This document shows, in pieces, positions 7,865 through 17,516 of a DNA stretch of 64,000 bases (position 1 is the stretch's first letter; every line of letters begins with the position of its first letter). The notes under the pieces are model-generated. The model ran no database searches. It was not told the DNA's origin and was given only the letters and a program-made list of their open reading frames with translations. Both the position numbers and the translations under genes were made by a program. Origin of the DNA: Oscillospiraceae bacterium (GTDB lineage Bacteria > Bacillota > Clostridia > Oscillospirales > Acutalibacteraceae); contig SVOV01000009.1 in NCBI GenBank assembly GCA_015066205.1, positions 1 to 64,000 of the forward strand, in the 5' to 3' direction.

Positions 7865-7908
7865 CAAAAATAACCAAAATGCAATACGGAAAGAATTCCG
7901 TATTGCAT
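7865..7908 (-). terminator. terminator of glgP
   Basis: Perfect 13-bp stem ATGCAATACGGAA (7879-7891) with TTCCGTATTGCAT (7896-7908), followed on the minus strand by TTTTGGTTATTTTT. It separates glgP from the GH13 gene and contains the false upstream ATG of that gene. Confidence 0.85.
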
Positions 7909-7919
7909 CGTGTCAGCTT

Positions 7920-10334
7920 TTATTTCTGTTCAGCCTTTACTGTATGCCAGATGTCACGGGCATAATCGTTGATGGAACGGTCAGCCGCGAATACACCGGC
8001 ACCTGCAATATTATAAAGTGACATTCTGTTAAGTCTGTCCTTATCAAGGAATAATTCCTCTGCCTTTTTCTGTGCAAGAGCAAAATCAGCAAAGTCAGCA
8101 AGTGCCATATAGGGGTCGTGATGCTTGATGGTTTCACCGATTTCGGGGAAGGATTTGCCGTCAATAAGATGAGTGTTGATATAGTCGAGAGTCTTTCTGA
8201 GGGTGGGATTGTTCTGATAGAAATATGAGGGATTATATCCGCTCTTCTTGAGCTCGTTTACCTCGTTTGTCTTCATTCCGAAGATTATCATATTATCATC
8301 GCCCACTGCATCGTGGATCTCAACATTGGCACCGTCCATAGTTCCGAGAGTTACGGCACCGTTTATCATAAGCTTCATATTACCTGTGCCCGAGGCCTCT
8401 GTGCCGGCAAGAGAGATCTGCTCGCTGATGTCGGCTGCGGGCATAAGAAGCTCAGCCTTTGTTACATTGTAATCCTCAACATAAACTACCTTTAAGAAGC
8501 GGTTTACATCGGGATCGTTATTTATCATATTGGAAAGAGCAATAATGAAGCTGATTATCTTCTTTGCCATATAATATCCGGGAGCAGCCTTCGCACCGAA
8601 AATATATGTGTGGGGAACATAGCTTCCGTTGGGATTTTCCTTTATTTCAAGGTATTTACTGAGAATATGAAGAGCGTTCATTTCCTGACGCTTATACTCG
8701 TGGAGTCTTTTTACCTGAACATCAAAAAGGGAAGAGGTATCAAGCTTTACGCCTGTTGTTTTGTAAATGTAGTCGGCGAATCTCTTTTTGTTGTTCTCCT
8801 TTATTTTTCCGAGCTTGTCAAGAACCTCCTTGTCATCGGCAAAGGCCTTGAACTTTGTAAGCTCCTCACCGTTTACAATAAAGCCGCTTCCGATCTTCTT
8901 TGTAAGAAGCTCTGTAAGCTCGGGGTTTGCCTGACAAAGCCAGCGTCTGTGGGCAATACCGTTTGTAACATTGGTGAATTTCTCGGGAGTGAGTCTGTAG
9001 AAATCGTTGAAAACGGTTTCCTTGAGGATTTCGGAATGAAGAGCGGAAACGCCGTTGACACTGTGGCAGGCGGCAACACAGAGGTTTGCCATTCTGACAG
9101 CACCGCCTGAAATAACAGCAGTTCTTTCAACATAATCTGCATCGTGTGTGCATCCCCATACATAAGCGCGGAAACGGTTGTCTATCTCCTTGATTATCTG
9201 ATATATTCTCGGGATAAGGCGCTTTACGAGGTCCTCGCTCCAGCATTCGAGTGCTTCCGCCATAACTGTATGGTTTGTGTAAGCAACTGTGGATTTTACG
9301 ATATTCCATGCTTCGTCCCAGCCGTATCCGCATTCATCAAGAAGAATTCTCATAAGCTCGGGGATGACAAGGGTGGGATGGGTATCATTTACATGAATAG
9401 CCATTTTTTCGGGAATATTTTCCATGGTGTCGTGTTCTCTTACATGGCGGCGGACTATATCCTGAACGGAAGCGGAAACAAGGAAGTACTGCTGTCTTAA
9501 ACGAAGGCTCTTTCCCTCGGGATGGTTGTCGGCAGGGTAGAGGATCTTGCAGATGGTCTGTGCCATGGCATCTCTTTCAATAGCCTTGAGGTGCTTTCCT
9601 TCGTTGAAAAGGGACATATCGATACCCGTTCCCTCGCTTGACCACAGACGCAGCACGCTTACGCCTCTGCCGTCCTTACCTGCAACAAACATATCATAGG
9701 GAACAGCCTTTATGGTATAAGGATCAATGATTTCGACCTGATGGTGTCCGTTATCCCAATAATCCTTTATCTCGCCCTCGAAATTGACATAAACTGCACT
9801 CTCTTCTCTTCTTGTAAGCCAGACATCTCCTCCGGGAAGCCATTCATCAGCAAGCTCTGTCTGCCAGCCGTCAATAAGCTTCTGCTTGAAAATACCGAAC
9901 TGATATAAAAGAGAATAGCCTCTTGCAGGGTAGCCTGAGGTTGCAAGGCCGTCAAGATAGCAGGCTGCAAGTCTGCCGAGACCGCCGTTGCCGAGACCTG
10001 CATCGGGCTCACAGTCATAGAGCTTATCAAGCTTTATGTCGTAGTTTTTAAGAACTTTTTCAAAAACCTTTGTAAGATTAAGATTATAAAGGTTATTTTT
10101 GAGGGAACGGCCCATAAGGAATTCCATTGAGAGATAATAGATTCTCTTTGCGCCCGCCTTATCTCCTCTGATATTGAATTCAGCTCTCTCTTTTGCCATT
10201 ATATCAACAAGGATAAGAGCAACGGCTCTGTAAAACTGTTCATATGTGGCATCCTCGGGAGAAACACCGAAAAAATGAAGAAGCTTATTTTCAAGAATTG
10301 TTTTTGCTTGAGCTTCAGAAAGTGTATTTTTCAT
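7920..10334 (-). CDS. glgP: glycogen/maltodextrin phosphorylase
   Basis: Releases glucose-1-phosphate from the ends of glycogen or maltodextrins (GT35, PLP-dependent). The 804 residues match the family length. The PLP-binding lysine is Lys654 in EASGTGNMKLMINGAV, followed by the conserved GTMDGANVEI. Other signatures are YYLSMEFLMGRSLKNNL (about 67-83), GLGNGGLGRLAACYLDG (about 112-128) and VQVKRLHEYKRQ. A GGAGG site precedes the ATG. The promoter at 10389-10417 shares its -35 region with the glgB promoter, which suggests common control with the synthesis operon at 56-62 kb. Confidence 0.97.
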   Translation of the reverse strand: MKNTLSEAQAKTILENKLLHFFGVSPEDATYEQFYRAVALILVDIMAKERAEFNIRGDKAGAKRIYYLSMEFLMGRSLKNNLYNLNLTKVFEKVLKNYDIKLDKLYDCEPDAGLGNGGLGRLAACYLDGLATSGYPARGYSLLYQFGIFKQKLIDGWQTELADEWLPGGDVWLTRREESAVYVNFEGEIKDYWDNGHHQVEIIDPYTIKAVPYDMFVAGKDGRGVSVLRLWSSEGTGIDMSLFNEGKHLKAIERDAMAQTICKILYPADNHPEGKSLRLRQQYFLVSASVQDIVRRHVREHDTMENIPEKMAIHVNDTHPTLVIPELMRILLDECGYGWDEAWNIVKSTVAYTNHTVMAEALECWSEDLVKRLIPRIYQIIKEIDNRFRAYVWGCTHDADYVERTAVISGGAVRMANLCVAACHSVNGVSALHSEILKETVFNDFYRLTPEKFTNVTNGIAHRRWLCQANPELTELLTKKIGSGFIVNGEELTKFKAFADDKEVLDKLGKIKENNKKRFADYIYKTTGVKLDTSSLFDVQVKRLHEYKRQEMNALHILSKYLEIKENPNGSYVPHTYIFGAKAAPGYYMAKKIISFIIALSNMINNDPDVNRFLKVVYVEDYNVTKAELLMPAADISEQISLAGTEASGTGNMKLMINGAVTLGTMDGANVEIHDAVGDDNMIIFGMKTNEVNELKKSGYNPSYFYQNNPTLRKTLDYINTHLIDGKSFPEIGETIKHHDPYMALADFADFALAQKKAEELFLDKDRLNRMSLYNIAGAGVFAADRSINDYARDIWHTVKAEQK

Positions 10335-10388
10335 ACAAAACCTCCAAAAAAATTCAAAAAATAGGTTTTTTATTAACTCTTTTTGGTT

Positions 10389-10417
10389 ATTTTACACTAT
10401 TTTCAAGGGAATTTCAA
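10389..10417 (-). promoter_or_regulatory. glgP promoter
   Basis: On the minus strand TTGAAA (10412-10417), 17-bp spacer and TAAAAT (10389-10394). The -35 continues as TTGAAATTCCC, identical over 11 bases to the glgB promoter. The remaining gap (10440-10640) has an open frame of 64 codons on the minus strand without a ribosome site; I see no other feature in it. Confidence 0.7.
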
Positions 10418-10644
10418 TAGGTAATGAAATAATTGTTCATTATTACATAATAAAAAACTCAAAACTGTCATTTTGACAATAAAAAGCTGCAGAGGGTAAC
10501 ATAATAAACAATAAAGCACAGCTGTATTTATCTGTTTTTAAGTATGTGCAGAAAGAAGACAGAATAATCATTATGCCGTATGTCACAAGGTGCTTAAAAG
10601 TATTTGCTGCAGTCGGATTTTTCTCGTATATTTCCATTTATGGT

Positions 10645-10673
10645 TTGACTTATTATTTCTTTTATTGTATTAT
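10645..10673 (+). promoter_or_regulatory. alr promoter
   Basis: TTGACT (10645-10650), 17-bp spacer, TATTAT (10668-10673), 31 bp before the alr start codon. Confidence 0.75.
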
Positions 10674-10703
10674 TAATATATATTGCTCAAAGGAGGTGCG
10701 CCG

Positions 10704-11885
10704 ATGAAAGAATTTCTCAGAAGAACCTGGGCTCAGATAAATCTTGATGCCATAGAAAATAATATTCTTCAGATAAAAAGTATTCTGAAGCCCGGCACAC
10801 TGCTTTGTGCAACTGTAAAGGCTGACTGCTATGGCCACGGCTATGCATATACGGCAGCCGCAATGAGCGACGCGGGTGCAGACTGGTTTTCCGTTTCAAA
10901 TCTTGCAGAGGCTCTGCAGCTGAGAAGATCGGGAATAAAGAAGCCTGTTCTGATTTTAGGCTATACACCTCCATCATATGTGAGAGAGCTTGTATATAAC
11001 GACATATCTCAGGCCGTATATTCCTCCGACTATGCGAAGGCGTTATCCTTTGAAGCCGAAAGGGCGGATGTCACCGTCAATGCCCATATAAAGATAGATA
11101 CGGGAATGTCAAGAATCGGCTTTGTGTATCACGACAGCGTCGAGGACAGTGCCGTTATTGATGAGATTGCTGAAATATGCTCTTTGCCGGGAATTTCTCC
11201 CGAGGGAATATTTACTCATTTTTCCTGTGCAGATAATGCTGACGGAGAGCTTTTTACAAGACTTCAGTATGAGCTTTTTTGTACGGCAACGGATTCTCTC
11301 AAGCAGCTGGGAATTGATTTTTGTGTGCGTCACTGCAGTAATTCCGCGGCAATTCTTAATTTCCCTGAAATGAATTTCGATATGGTAAGAGCAGGTATCA
11401 TTCTTTACGGACATTACCCCTCTAAGGAGGTAAGACGACCCATCAAGCTTCTTCCCGTTATGGAGCTTAAAGCGGTGATCTCAATGGTAAAGGAGATTCC
11501 CGAGGGAACGCCCGTAAGCTACGGCGGAACCTATGTTTCATCAGAAAAAAGAACTGTTGCAACGGTTCCCATCGGATATGCCGACGGATATCCCAGACTT
11601 CTCTCGAATAAAATGTATATGCTTGTAAACGGAAGAAAAGCACCCGTTCTCGGAAATGTCTGTATGGATCAGACAGTTATTGATGTAACGGGAATCGAGG
11701 GAGTAAGCGAGGGAAAAACCATAACCGTTTTCGGACGGGACGGAACAGCCTTTCTTGATGTTTCCGAAATTGCCGAAAAGGCGGGGCTTCTCAATTATGA
11801 GATCCTTTGCTCTCTCAGCCGCCGAGTCCCGAGAGTTTATATAAGAGAAGATAAAATTATTGAAACTACAGACTATATGCTGTAA
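10704..11885 (+). CDS. alr: alanine racemase
   Basis: PLP enzyme that interconverts L- and D-alanine for peptidoglycan. Counting from the ATG at 10704 (393 residues), the PLP lysine is Lys39 in ATVKADCYGHG and the catalytic tyrosine is Tyr273 in VSYGGTY, 19 residues before the Tyr of PIGYADG, the spacing known for the family. MVRAGIILYGHYP and the C-terminal domain with LGNVCMDQTVIDVT are also present. An AAAGGAGGTG site lies just before this ATG; an earlier TTG at 10683 is upstream of that site and is not used. The next gene begins 12 bases after the stop. Confidence 0.97.
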   Translation: MKEFLRRTWAQINLDAIENNILQIKSILKPGTLLCATVKADCYGHGYAYTAAAMSDAGADWFSVSNLAEALQLRRSGIKKPVLILGYTPPSYVRELVYNDISQAVYSSDYAKALSFEAERADVTVNAHIKIDTGMSRIGFVYHDSVEDSAVIDEIAEICSLPGISPEGIFTHFSCADNADGELFTRLQYELFCTATDSLKQLGIDFCVRHCSNSAAILNFPEMNFDMVRAGIILYGHYPSKEVRRPIKLLPVMELKAVISMVKEIPEGTPVSYGGTYVSSEKRTVATVPIGYADGYPRLLSNKMYMLVNGRKAPVLGNVCMDQTVIDVTGIEGVSEGKTITVFGRDGTAFLDVSEIAEKAGLLNYEILCSLSRRVPRVYIREDKIIETTDYML

Positions 11886-11897
11886 AGGAGAATTTCT

Positions 11898-13247
11898 ATG
11901 ATAAAAAGATATAAGGCGCTTCTGACGGCTCTTCTTGCCGTGCTTCTTGTTTTTGCCGTAATTACGGTTACGGGTGTAGTTGATATCAATAAGATAATAA
12001 GAGAGAATCAGGAGGGTGAAACCTCTATTGATGTGCCCTCAAATTCATTTGAGGATGTTTTCTCAACCTTTACGGCTGTTGGTCTGCCTCTTCTGAAAAC
12101 CGATGTTGAGAATGTTTTTTACTCAATGTCAAAGGACGGCAAGGTTGATTTTTACAGAATCTCGGACGGTGTTGTCGAAAAGCTCACAGATGTAAAGGTT
12201 ATCAATGCCACCGTAGTAATGAGCGGACAGAAGATTCCCGTAACATTATATACAACTGTTGCAGACGGCAGAAATATCGGCTACGGCCTTTTTACAAATG
12301 AAAACCATCCCGATATTTTCCTTTATGAATATGCCTTCTTCAAGGTGACCGATCAGTTTGATGCATACGATTCAAGAAGCGACCTGCTTCTTCTTGCAGA
12401 TATTGAGAAGGAACGCTTCTATGATGAAAATAAGGTCTACAGCGAAAGCTTTTATCTTTATTCCGATTATACCTCCAAGGTATTCTTAAATGAGGATCAG
12501 AGAATTGTTGACCTCAATGCAAGACTCAGAACCGACTATAAGATGTTTACCGACAGTATTCTTCATCAGGATAATGATAAGATTCTTTTCTTCTCATCCC
12601 GTTTTTATAATGATTTCTCCTATTCCGATAAAACAGATATCTTTATAAGCGGCGGCTACGGTGAGAATGTTGATAACAACAGATATATCCTTGATGTGGC
12701 ATCCCTCGATTTCTTCAGAACAGAAAAGGGCGTATATTATTTCACAGATAAAAAGGCAGAAGGTGCTTCCGATGAGGAGGAGTCTGTTTCGGGCTTCAGC
12801 ATTATGCTTCATAACGGAAATGAAAGTGAAGAAATCATTTCCTTTGAGGGAAGTCTTGAAAATGACTTTATCTTGTCAGGAACAAAGCTTTTCAATAAGA
12901 AAACAGGTGAGATCTATGATGTTCTTACAGGTGACAGCGAAAAGCTTGATTATTCCGAATTTGAAACCAGCTTTTCTCCCGATATGTTCAAGGTAAGCGA
13001 AAACGGAAAATACTGTGTTGTCAGAGGTAAGAGCAATCTCGGCAAGCCCTCTCTCGGTATTATGGATTTTGATAATGATAAATTCCATACATTTACCGAT
13101 AATGTTTTCGGTCACATTGCTTCTATTCAGATTCTTAATGACGGCTCCGTTGTTTTAAGCCTTGCAGCAGGCGAAACAGCAGCATCCTATTATCAGCTTA
13201 TTGCAAATGTAAATACGGTAAGCGGCGACGAAAATACAGTCGGATAA
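11898..13247 (+). CDS. membrane-anchored protein of unknown function, cotranscribed with alr
   Basis: The 449-residue product has an N-terminal hydrophobic segment (about 8-28) that acts as a signal peptide or anchor, with no lipobox Cys. The rest is acidic and beta-rich, with repeated units of the type KDGKVDFYRISDG, DKILFFSSRFYND and GKYCVVRGKSNLGKPSLGI that would suit a beta-propeller-like fold outside the membrane. It starts 12 bases after alr behind an AAAGGAG site, so the two are an operon, and a good terminator follows. The pairing hints at a cell-envelope role, but nothing more specific is supported. Confidence 0.8.
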   Translation: MIKRYKALLTALLAVLLVFAVITVTGVVDINKIIRENQEGETSIDVPSNSFEDVFSTFTAVGLPLLKTDVENVFYSMSKDGKVDFYRISDGVVEKLTDVKVINATVVMSGQKIPVTLYTTVADGRNIGYGLFTNENHPDIFLYEYAFFKVTDQFDAYDSRSDLLLLADIEKERFYDENKVYSESFYLYSDYTSKVFLNEDQRIVDLNARLRTDYKMFTDSILHQDNDKILFFSSRFYNDFSYSDKTDIFISGGYGENVDNNRYILDVASLDFFRTEKGVYYFTDKKAEGASDEEESVSGFSIMLHNGNESEEIISFEGSLENDFILSGTKLFNKKTGEIYDVLTGDSEKLDYSEFETSFSPDMFKVSENGKYCVVRGKSNLGKPSLGIMDFDNDKFHTFTDNVFGHIASIQILNDGSVVLSLAAGETAASYYQLIANVNTVSGDENTVG

Positions 13248-13257
13248 ATTAAAATTA

Positions 13258-13290
13258 CAGGGCATCGGTTGACGATGCCCTGTGTTTTAT
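13258..13290. terminator. terminator of the alr operon
   Basis: CAGGGCATCG (13258-13267) pairs with CGATGCCCTG (13273-13282) around a 5-base loop, then TGTTTTAT. It lies between convergent genes. Confidence 0.85.
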
Positions 13291-13297
13291 GTGTAAG

Positions 13298-15634
13298 CTA
13301 CTGTACTGCCTTTTCCGTGATACGGATATTGCCGGTATCATTGCCGTTATTGTATTCCCCGTTTTCAAAATACAGCTCACCGTTTATTTTTACTTCGGAG
13401 TGTTCCGGAATATACAAAACGGCTTTTATATTTTCGGGAATGAAAAGGTCTATAACGAAGCTGTCGGCTGTCTTTTTATAATTAAGTGTGATCAGACCTT
13501 TTACGCTCGGTACGGTACAGCTCATTTCCTCCGAAAGACCATACTGCGGGTCGATCTTGACCTCTTCGTAGCCTGCTTCAAGAGGGGATATGCCTGCAAA
13601 ATGCTTGCTCATTATAACAAGAGGCCCTCCGCTCCAGGCGTGGTTCATAGTGCCTCTCCAGGAGTCCCAGAATTCCCAGAGTGTGGAGTAATCCTTATTT
13701 ACCATATCCTTGTATCTGTCCCTGATTCTGGCCGCTGCACCTTCGTATTCACCCATTTTACAAAGAGCCTCAAGAACATAGTATTCCATATAAGGACTCG
13801 AATTTTTTGTATTTTCAAGTACATTTTTAATGGTTTCGTATTGTTCTTTTGTTGCAAGACCCGATAAAACGGCAAGGGCATTGGCTCTGTCATCGGGCTT
13901 CTTTACATCTGTGCTTTTGAAGCCTTCTTCTGTCCAAAGCTTTCCGAAGCCCTGTGAAAGGGTTTTCTTTCTTTCTGTGAAAAATTCAGAATCCTCTGTT
14001 TCTTCTAAAAGCTCTGCCATTTTATCGACTGTGCAAAGCGCATAATAATACCAGGCATTTTCTATTGCTGTCATATCAGCCTTATTGCCCCAGTCCGGCC
14101 AGTCCCATGAACCGCCTCTGTGGACTACAAGATCATTTTCTCCCATTTCCCAAAGCTTCAGATAATTGAGAGAGGCTTCATATACCTTTTCGATGAAAGC
14201 CATATCACCCGTGTATTCATAATATGTAAGAAAGCCTACGATTCCTGCAAGCTGCTGAACGGGAATCTCGAAATAGTCACCGTTTATGGGTACTACCGTC
14301 TGAAGCACAGCTGTATCATCAATGTGCGAAAGCATGGCTTCCACACCCTTTTGGTACAGCAGATAAGAGCCGGAGTCAAGTGAATACATCGTCATTATCA
14401 TTTCACTTGTGACATCGCCCCACCACTGCGCTCTTTCTCTGTCGGGGCAGTCCATAAAATTATCTCTCATTGTGACATAAAGGGTACGAAGAGATTTCTG
14501 CCAGAGGGAATTCATAAATTCATCGTCACAGCTGAAATATCCGCTGAATGAGCTGTCATAGCCCGTTTCACGGTATTTCAGTGCGATAACTGTGACTCCC
14601 TTTGGTATCTTATAGGTTATATGCTCACCGTTGAACCAGCCCGGTGCTTCAAACTCCTGTTCACCCTCTTTGGTTATATAGGTGGTTGAAACTGCTCCTG
14701 ACAGAGTGTTTTCCGTTGTAATTCTGATCTTTTTCCCTGCGGGGGCTATTACCTTAAGATAAGGCGTTACCTGAGCATTATAAGGGATATCTACAGTTAT
14801 TTTTTCACCGAAAAGCTTCTTTACTGTGTAGTTCTCATATTTTTCGGAATTCTCATAGCTTTTAAGTCCGAAGTCCTTCAGCATCGGGATTCCTCTCGGA
14901 TAAAGCTTTCCGTAAACGCCTTCTCCGCCTTTTGCATATTCTGTTGCATTTTCCCAAAGAGCACAGTCAAAGTCTTCGTTTGTCCAATCGGGAGTATCGT
15001 TTCGGGCATCAAAATAAATGCTGTATTCGGGAAGACGGTAGTTCGGAGGGTATAGGGGGCTGTCAATAAAGGCAGAGTGCCTTCTGACCTTCCAGCTGCT
15101 GTCGGAAATAAGGGTCACAGCTTCATTTTTTGCTTCAAAAATAAAGCCGCCCTGACCGCTTGAGCTGTAGGAATAGCTTGTTTCATTGTCCCAGTACCAG
15201 ACAAGTGCAGATATTGTATTTTTACCCGCCTTAAGAAAAGGTGCAATTTCTATACTGTCATAATAGCCGCTGTTTTTCTCGGGGCCTCTTTTTACGCTTC
15301 CCTCAAAAACCACGGCTTCACCGTTTATATAAAGCCAGTACTTTGAATCGGCTGATATGTAAGCGGTAAGCTTATCGGGCTTTTTTTCGAGCTCAACTGT
15401 TTTATTGAAGCACATCCAGACATTTTTCTTCCCGAGATTTTCCTTGTCCCATATCCATTTTGCTGACCAATCGGTTTTTTCTTCAGTGGAAATAACGCTG
15501 TAGCCGGGAATATTTTCAGGAATTTCATAATCATTTGAAAAAGGAATCATTTCACTCTCTCCCCATGAAAAAAGCGAAGCAATAAAAGCACCCGCTATTG
15601 CAAGATAAGAAATAATAGTCTGTAAACTCTGCAT
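13298..15634 (-). CDS. GH78-like alpha-L-rhamnosidase
   Basis: Predicted to release L-rhamnose from plant or bacterial glycans. The 778 residues comprise an N-terminal hydrophobic segment (about 8-22, signal-like), beta-sandwich domains including the WSAKWIWDKEN type start and an YWLYINGE carbohydrate-binding module, and a six-hairpin (alpha/alpha)6 domain from about residue 365. Family landmarks are MRDNFMDCPDRERAQWWGD (the acidic residues of the active site), GGSWDWPDWGN and the C-terminal TLWEFWDSWRGTMNHAWSGG. An AGAGGTT site precedes the ATG at 15634. A fused Concanavalin-like domain is not evident. Activity on rhamnose rather than another deoxy sugar is inferred from the family. Confidence 0.85.
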   Translation of the reverse strand: MQSLQTIISYLAIAGAFIASLFSWGESEMIPFSNDYEIPENIPGYSVISTEEKTDWSAKWIWDKENLGKKNVWMCFNKTVELEKKPDKLTAYISADSKYWLYINGEAVVFEGSVKRGPEKNSGYYDSIEIAPFLKAGKNTISALVWYWDNETSYSYSSSGQGGFIFEAKNEAVTLISDSSWKVRRHSAFIDSPLYPPNYRLPEYSIYFDARNDTPDWTNEDFDCALWENATEYAKGGEGVYGKLYPRGIPMLKDFGLKSYENSEKYENYTVKKLFGEKITVDIPYNAQVTPYLKVIAPAGKKIRITTENTLSGAVSTTYITKEGEQEFEAPGWFNGEHITYKIPKGVTVIALKYRETGYDSSFSGYFSCDDEFMNSLWQKSLRTLYVTMRDNFMDCPDRERAQWWGDVTSEMIMTMYSLDSGSYLLYQKGVEAMLSHIDDTAVLQTVVPINGDYFEIPVQQLAGIVGFLTYYEYTGDMAFIEKVYEASLNYLKLWEMGENDLVVHRGGSWDWPDWGNKADMTAIENAWYYYALCTVDKMAELLEETEDSEFFTERKKTLSQGFGKLWTEEGFKSTDVKKPDDRANALAVLSGLATKEQYETIKNVLENTKNSSPYMEYYVLEALCKMGEYEGAAARIRDRYKDMVNKDYSTLWEFWDSWRGTMNHAWSGGPLVIMSKHFAGISPLEAGYEEVKIDPQYGLSEEMSCTVPSVKGLITLNYKKTADSFVIDLFIPENIKAVLYIPEHSEVKINGELYFENGEYNNGNDTGNIRITEKAVQ

Positions 15635-15782
15635 AGTAACCTCTCTGACTGCATATTTGTGATTATTATTTTTTTGAAAATACGGACATTAGCATTTTAT
15701 CATAAAAGGTATATAAATTCAACTTTTCTGTACTTATAAATAATGAAAAGAATGATGAAAAATAAACTAAAAATATACTTTG

Positions 15783-15811
15783 TTGACATAAAAAAACAAT
15801 TGTGATAGTAT
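15783..15811 (+). promoter_or_regulatory. promoter of the LCAT-like hydrolase gene
   Basis: TTGACA (15783-15788), 17-bp spacer, TAGTAT (15806-15811), 38 bp before the ATG at 15850. Confidence 0.78.
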
Positions 15812-15849
15812 TTATCCGTATTGTAATTCTTTATTAAGGAGGACATATT

Positions 15850-17487
15850 ATGAAAAAAGCCTTATCAGTTATTCTTGCTGCGCTTTTACTGTTTTCTCTT
15901 TTTGTTCCGGTATTTGCCGCAGAGGATGCAACAACAAGAAGCACGGTTCCTACAATTCTTATTGCAGGTGACGGTGATCCCCTGTATGATGCAAATAACA
16001 AGCGTCTTTTCAGACCCTCTGAAATTCTCAATTATTTCGGAGATAAGGCAGAAGAGGATGACGGTGATTCTGAAATTATAGATTCCGTTGTCAATGTGCT
16101 CAAGCCCTTTTTGTTTGAAGGCATTCTTCTTGATCAATGGGATAATTATTATGAAAAGCTTCAGGAGGAGCTTACAGAGCTGTTCTCCGATATAGTTCTT
16201 GATAATAACGGCGAAGCTGTTAACGGGACAGGCATTTCAAATGCAAGAAAATCCTATATGGCAAAGGCTGTAAAAACAAATAAAGCCGATAAGAACGGTA
16301 CTTACGGAATGTATGATTACCGCTTCTGGTATGACTGGCGACTTGACCCTGTAGCTGTTGCCGATGATTTCAACGATTATGTTGAAGCAGTTAAGAAGGT
16401 TACAGGTAAGGACAAGGTTGCTATCGTCGGAAGATGCCTCGGTACATCTGTTGTTCTCGCTTATGTTGCAAAATACGGCACTGACAGTATTCACGGTATT
16501 GCTTTTTACGGAAGTGTTGCCGCAGGTGCTGAAATTTTAAGTGAGCCCATCAGCGGAAAATTCGCGGTTGACGGAAATGCTATCAACAGAACTCTTGCAG
16601 ATTTTTCTGATACACTTGATATTCATCCCTTTATCAATGCTACTATAGATCTTATCGAAAAAAGCGGTGTTATTGACGGCGCTACCGATATTGTAAAGAG
16701 AACAATATATTATAAGGTCGTCAAGGGTGTTACCTCCGCACTTGCTCTTTCAACATTTTATACCTGGCCCAACTATTGGGCAGCAGTAAGCCCCGAGGAT
16801 TACGATAACGCAATGCTTTATGTTTTCGGTGATGAAGGCAGTGCGAAGAGAACAAAATATGCGGGACTCATTGAAAAGATAGAAGACTATGATACTCTCG
16901 TAAGAGATAATCTTACTGCTCTTATGAAGAGCTTCGGTGAAAAGGATATCAATGTTGCGATCCTTTCAAAATACGGTTATCAGCTTCTTCCCATCTGTAA
17001 ATCCTCCGAGCTTGTTGCTGATGAATTTACATCCGTTACAAGATCATCCTTCGGTGCTACCGCATCAACTATTTATACCTTCCTCAGTGATGAATATATC
17101 TCTTCTCTCGGTGAGAACGCAAAGTATGTTTCTCCCGATAAGAGAGTTGATGCATCAACATGTCTTTATCCCGATTCCACCTGGTTTGTAAAGGGCTCAA
17201 GCCATACCTTATGGAACAAATATGAGGATGAGATCGTGCATACTGTTGCTACTGCAGACAGTCAGCTCACAGTAAACGATCTTCCTTATACTCAGTATAT
17301 GGTATATGATGCTGAAAATGATACAATGGCTGTTATGACAGAAGAAAACTGCAACACCGAAAACTGGGTTGCCGATGAAAAGACAGATAAGCCCGATAAC
17401 GGTATCGGCAAAGTTTCAGCCTTCTTCAAGTCCTTCTTCAACTGGATCATAAATTTCTTTAAGCTCATAACTGAAAAGCTTGTCTGA
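15850..17487 (+). CDS. secreted alpha/beta-hydrolase, LCAT-like, with Cys nucleophile elbow
   Basis: The 545-residue product has a signal peptide (1-23, cut near VFA-AED). TVPTILIAGDGDPLYD looks like the first strand and oxyanion loop, YDYRFWYDWRLDP recalls the YDWRLSP segment of LCAT-type acyltransferases, and VAIVGRCLGTSVVLAY (about 190-205) is the nucleophile elbow. The elbow reads G-R-C-L-G, so Cys196 stands where Ser is usual; His in KGSSHTLW (about 457) is a candidate catalytic base. Residues 520-545 form an aromatic amphipathic helix (FFNWIINFFKLITEKL). The fold assignment is moderate; substrate is unknown. It has its own promoter and terminator. Confidence 0.72.
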   Translation: MKKALSVILAALLLFSLFVPVFAAEDATTRSTVPTILIAGDGDPLYDANNKRLFRPSEILNYFGDKAEEDDGDSEIIDSVVNVLKPFLFEGILLDQWDNYYEKLQEELTELFSDIVLDNNGEAVNGTGISNARKSYMAKAVKTNKADKNGTYGMYDYRFWYDWRLDPVAVADDFNDYVEAVKKVTGKDKVAIVGRCLGTSVVLAYVAKYGTDSIHGIAFYGSVAAGAEILSEPISGKFAVDGNAINRTLADFSDTLDIHPFINATIDLIEKSGVIDGATDIVKRTIYYKVVKGVTSALALSTFYTWPNYWAAVSPEDYDNAMLYVFGDEGSAKRTKYAGLIEKIEDYDTLVRDNLTALMKSFGEKDINVAILSKYGYQLLPICKSSELVADEFTSVTRSSFGATASTIYTFLSDEYISSLGENAKYVSPDKRVDASTCLYPDSTWFVKGSSHTLWNKYEDEIVHTVATADSQLTVNDLPYTQYMVYDAENDTMAVMTEENCNTENWVADEKTDKPDNGIGKVSAFFKSFFNWIINFFKLITEKLV

Positions 17488-17516
17488 AAGTATTAAATAA
17501 GTTTAATTTACTAATG

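Noticed and set aside
10443-10637. Open frame of 64 codons on the minus strand with hydrophobic segments, upstream of glgP
   Set aside because: No ribosome site before the ATG and it overlaps nothing conserved; possible remnant, but not supported as a gene.
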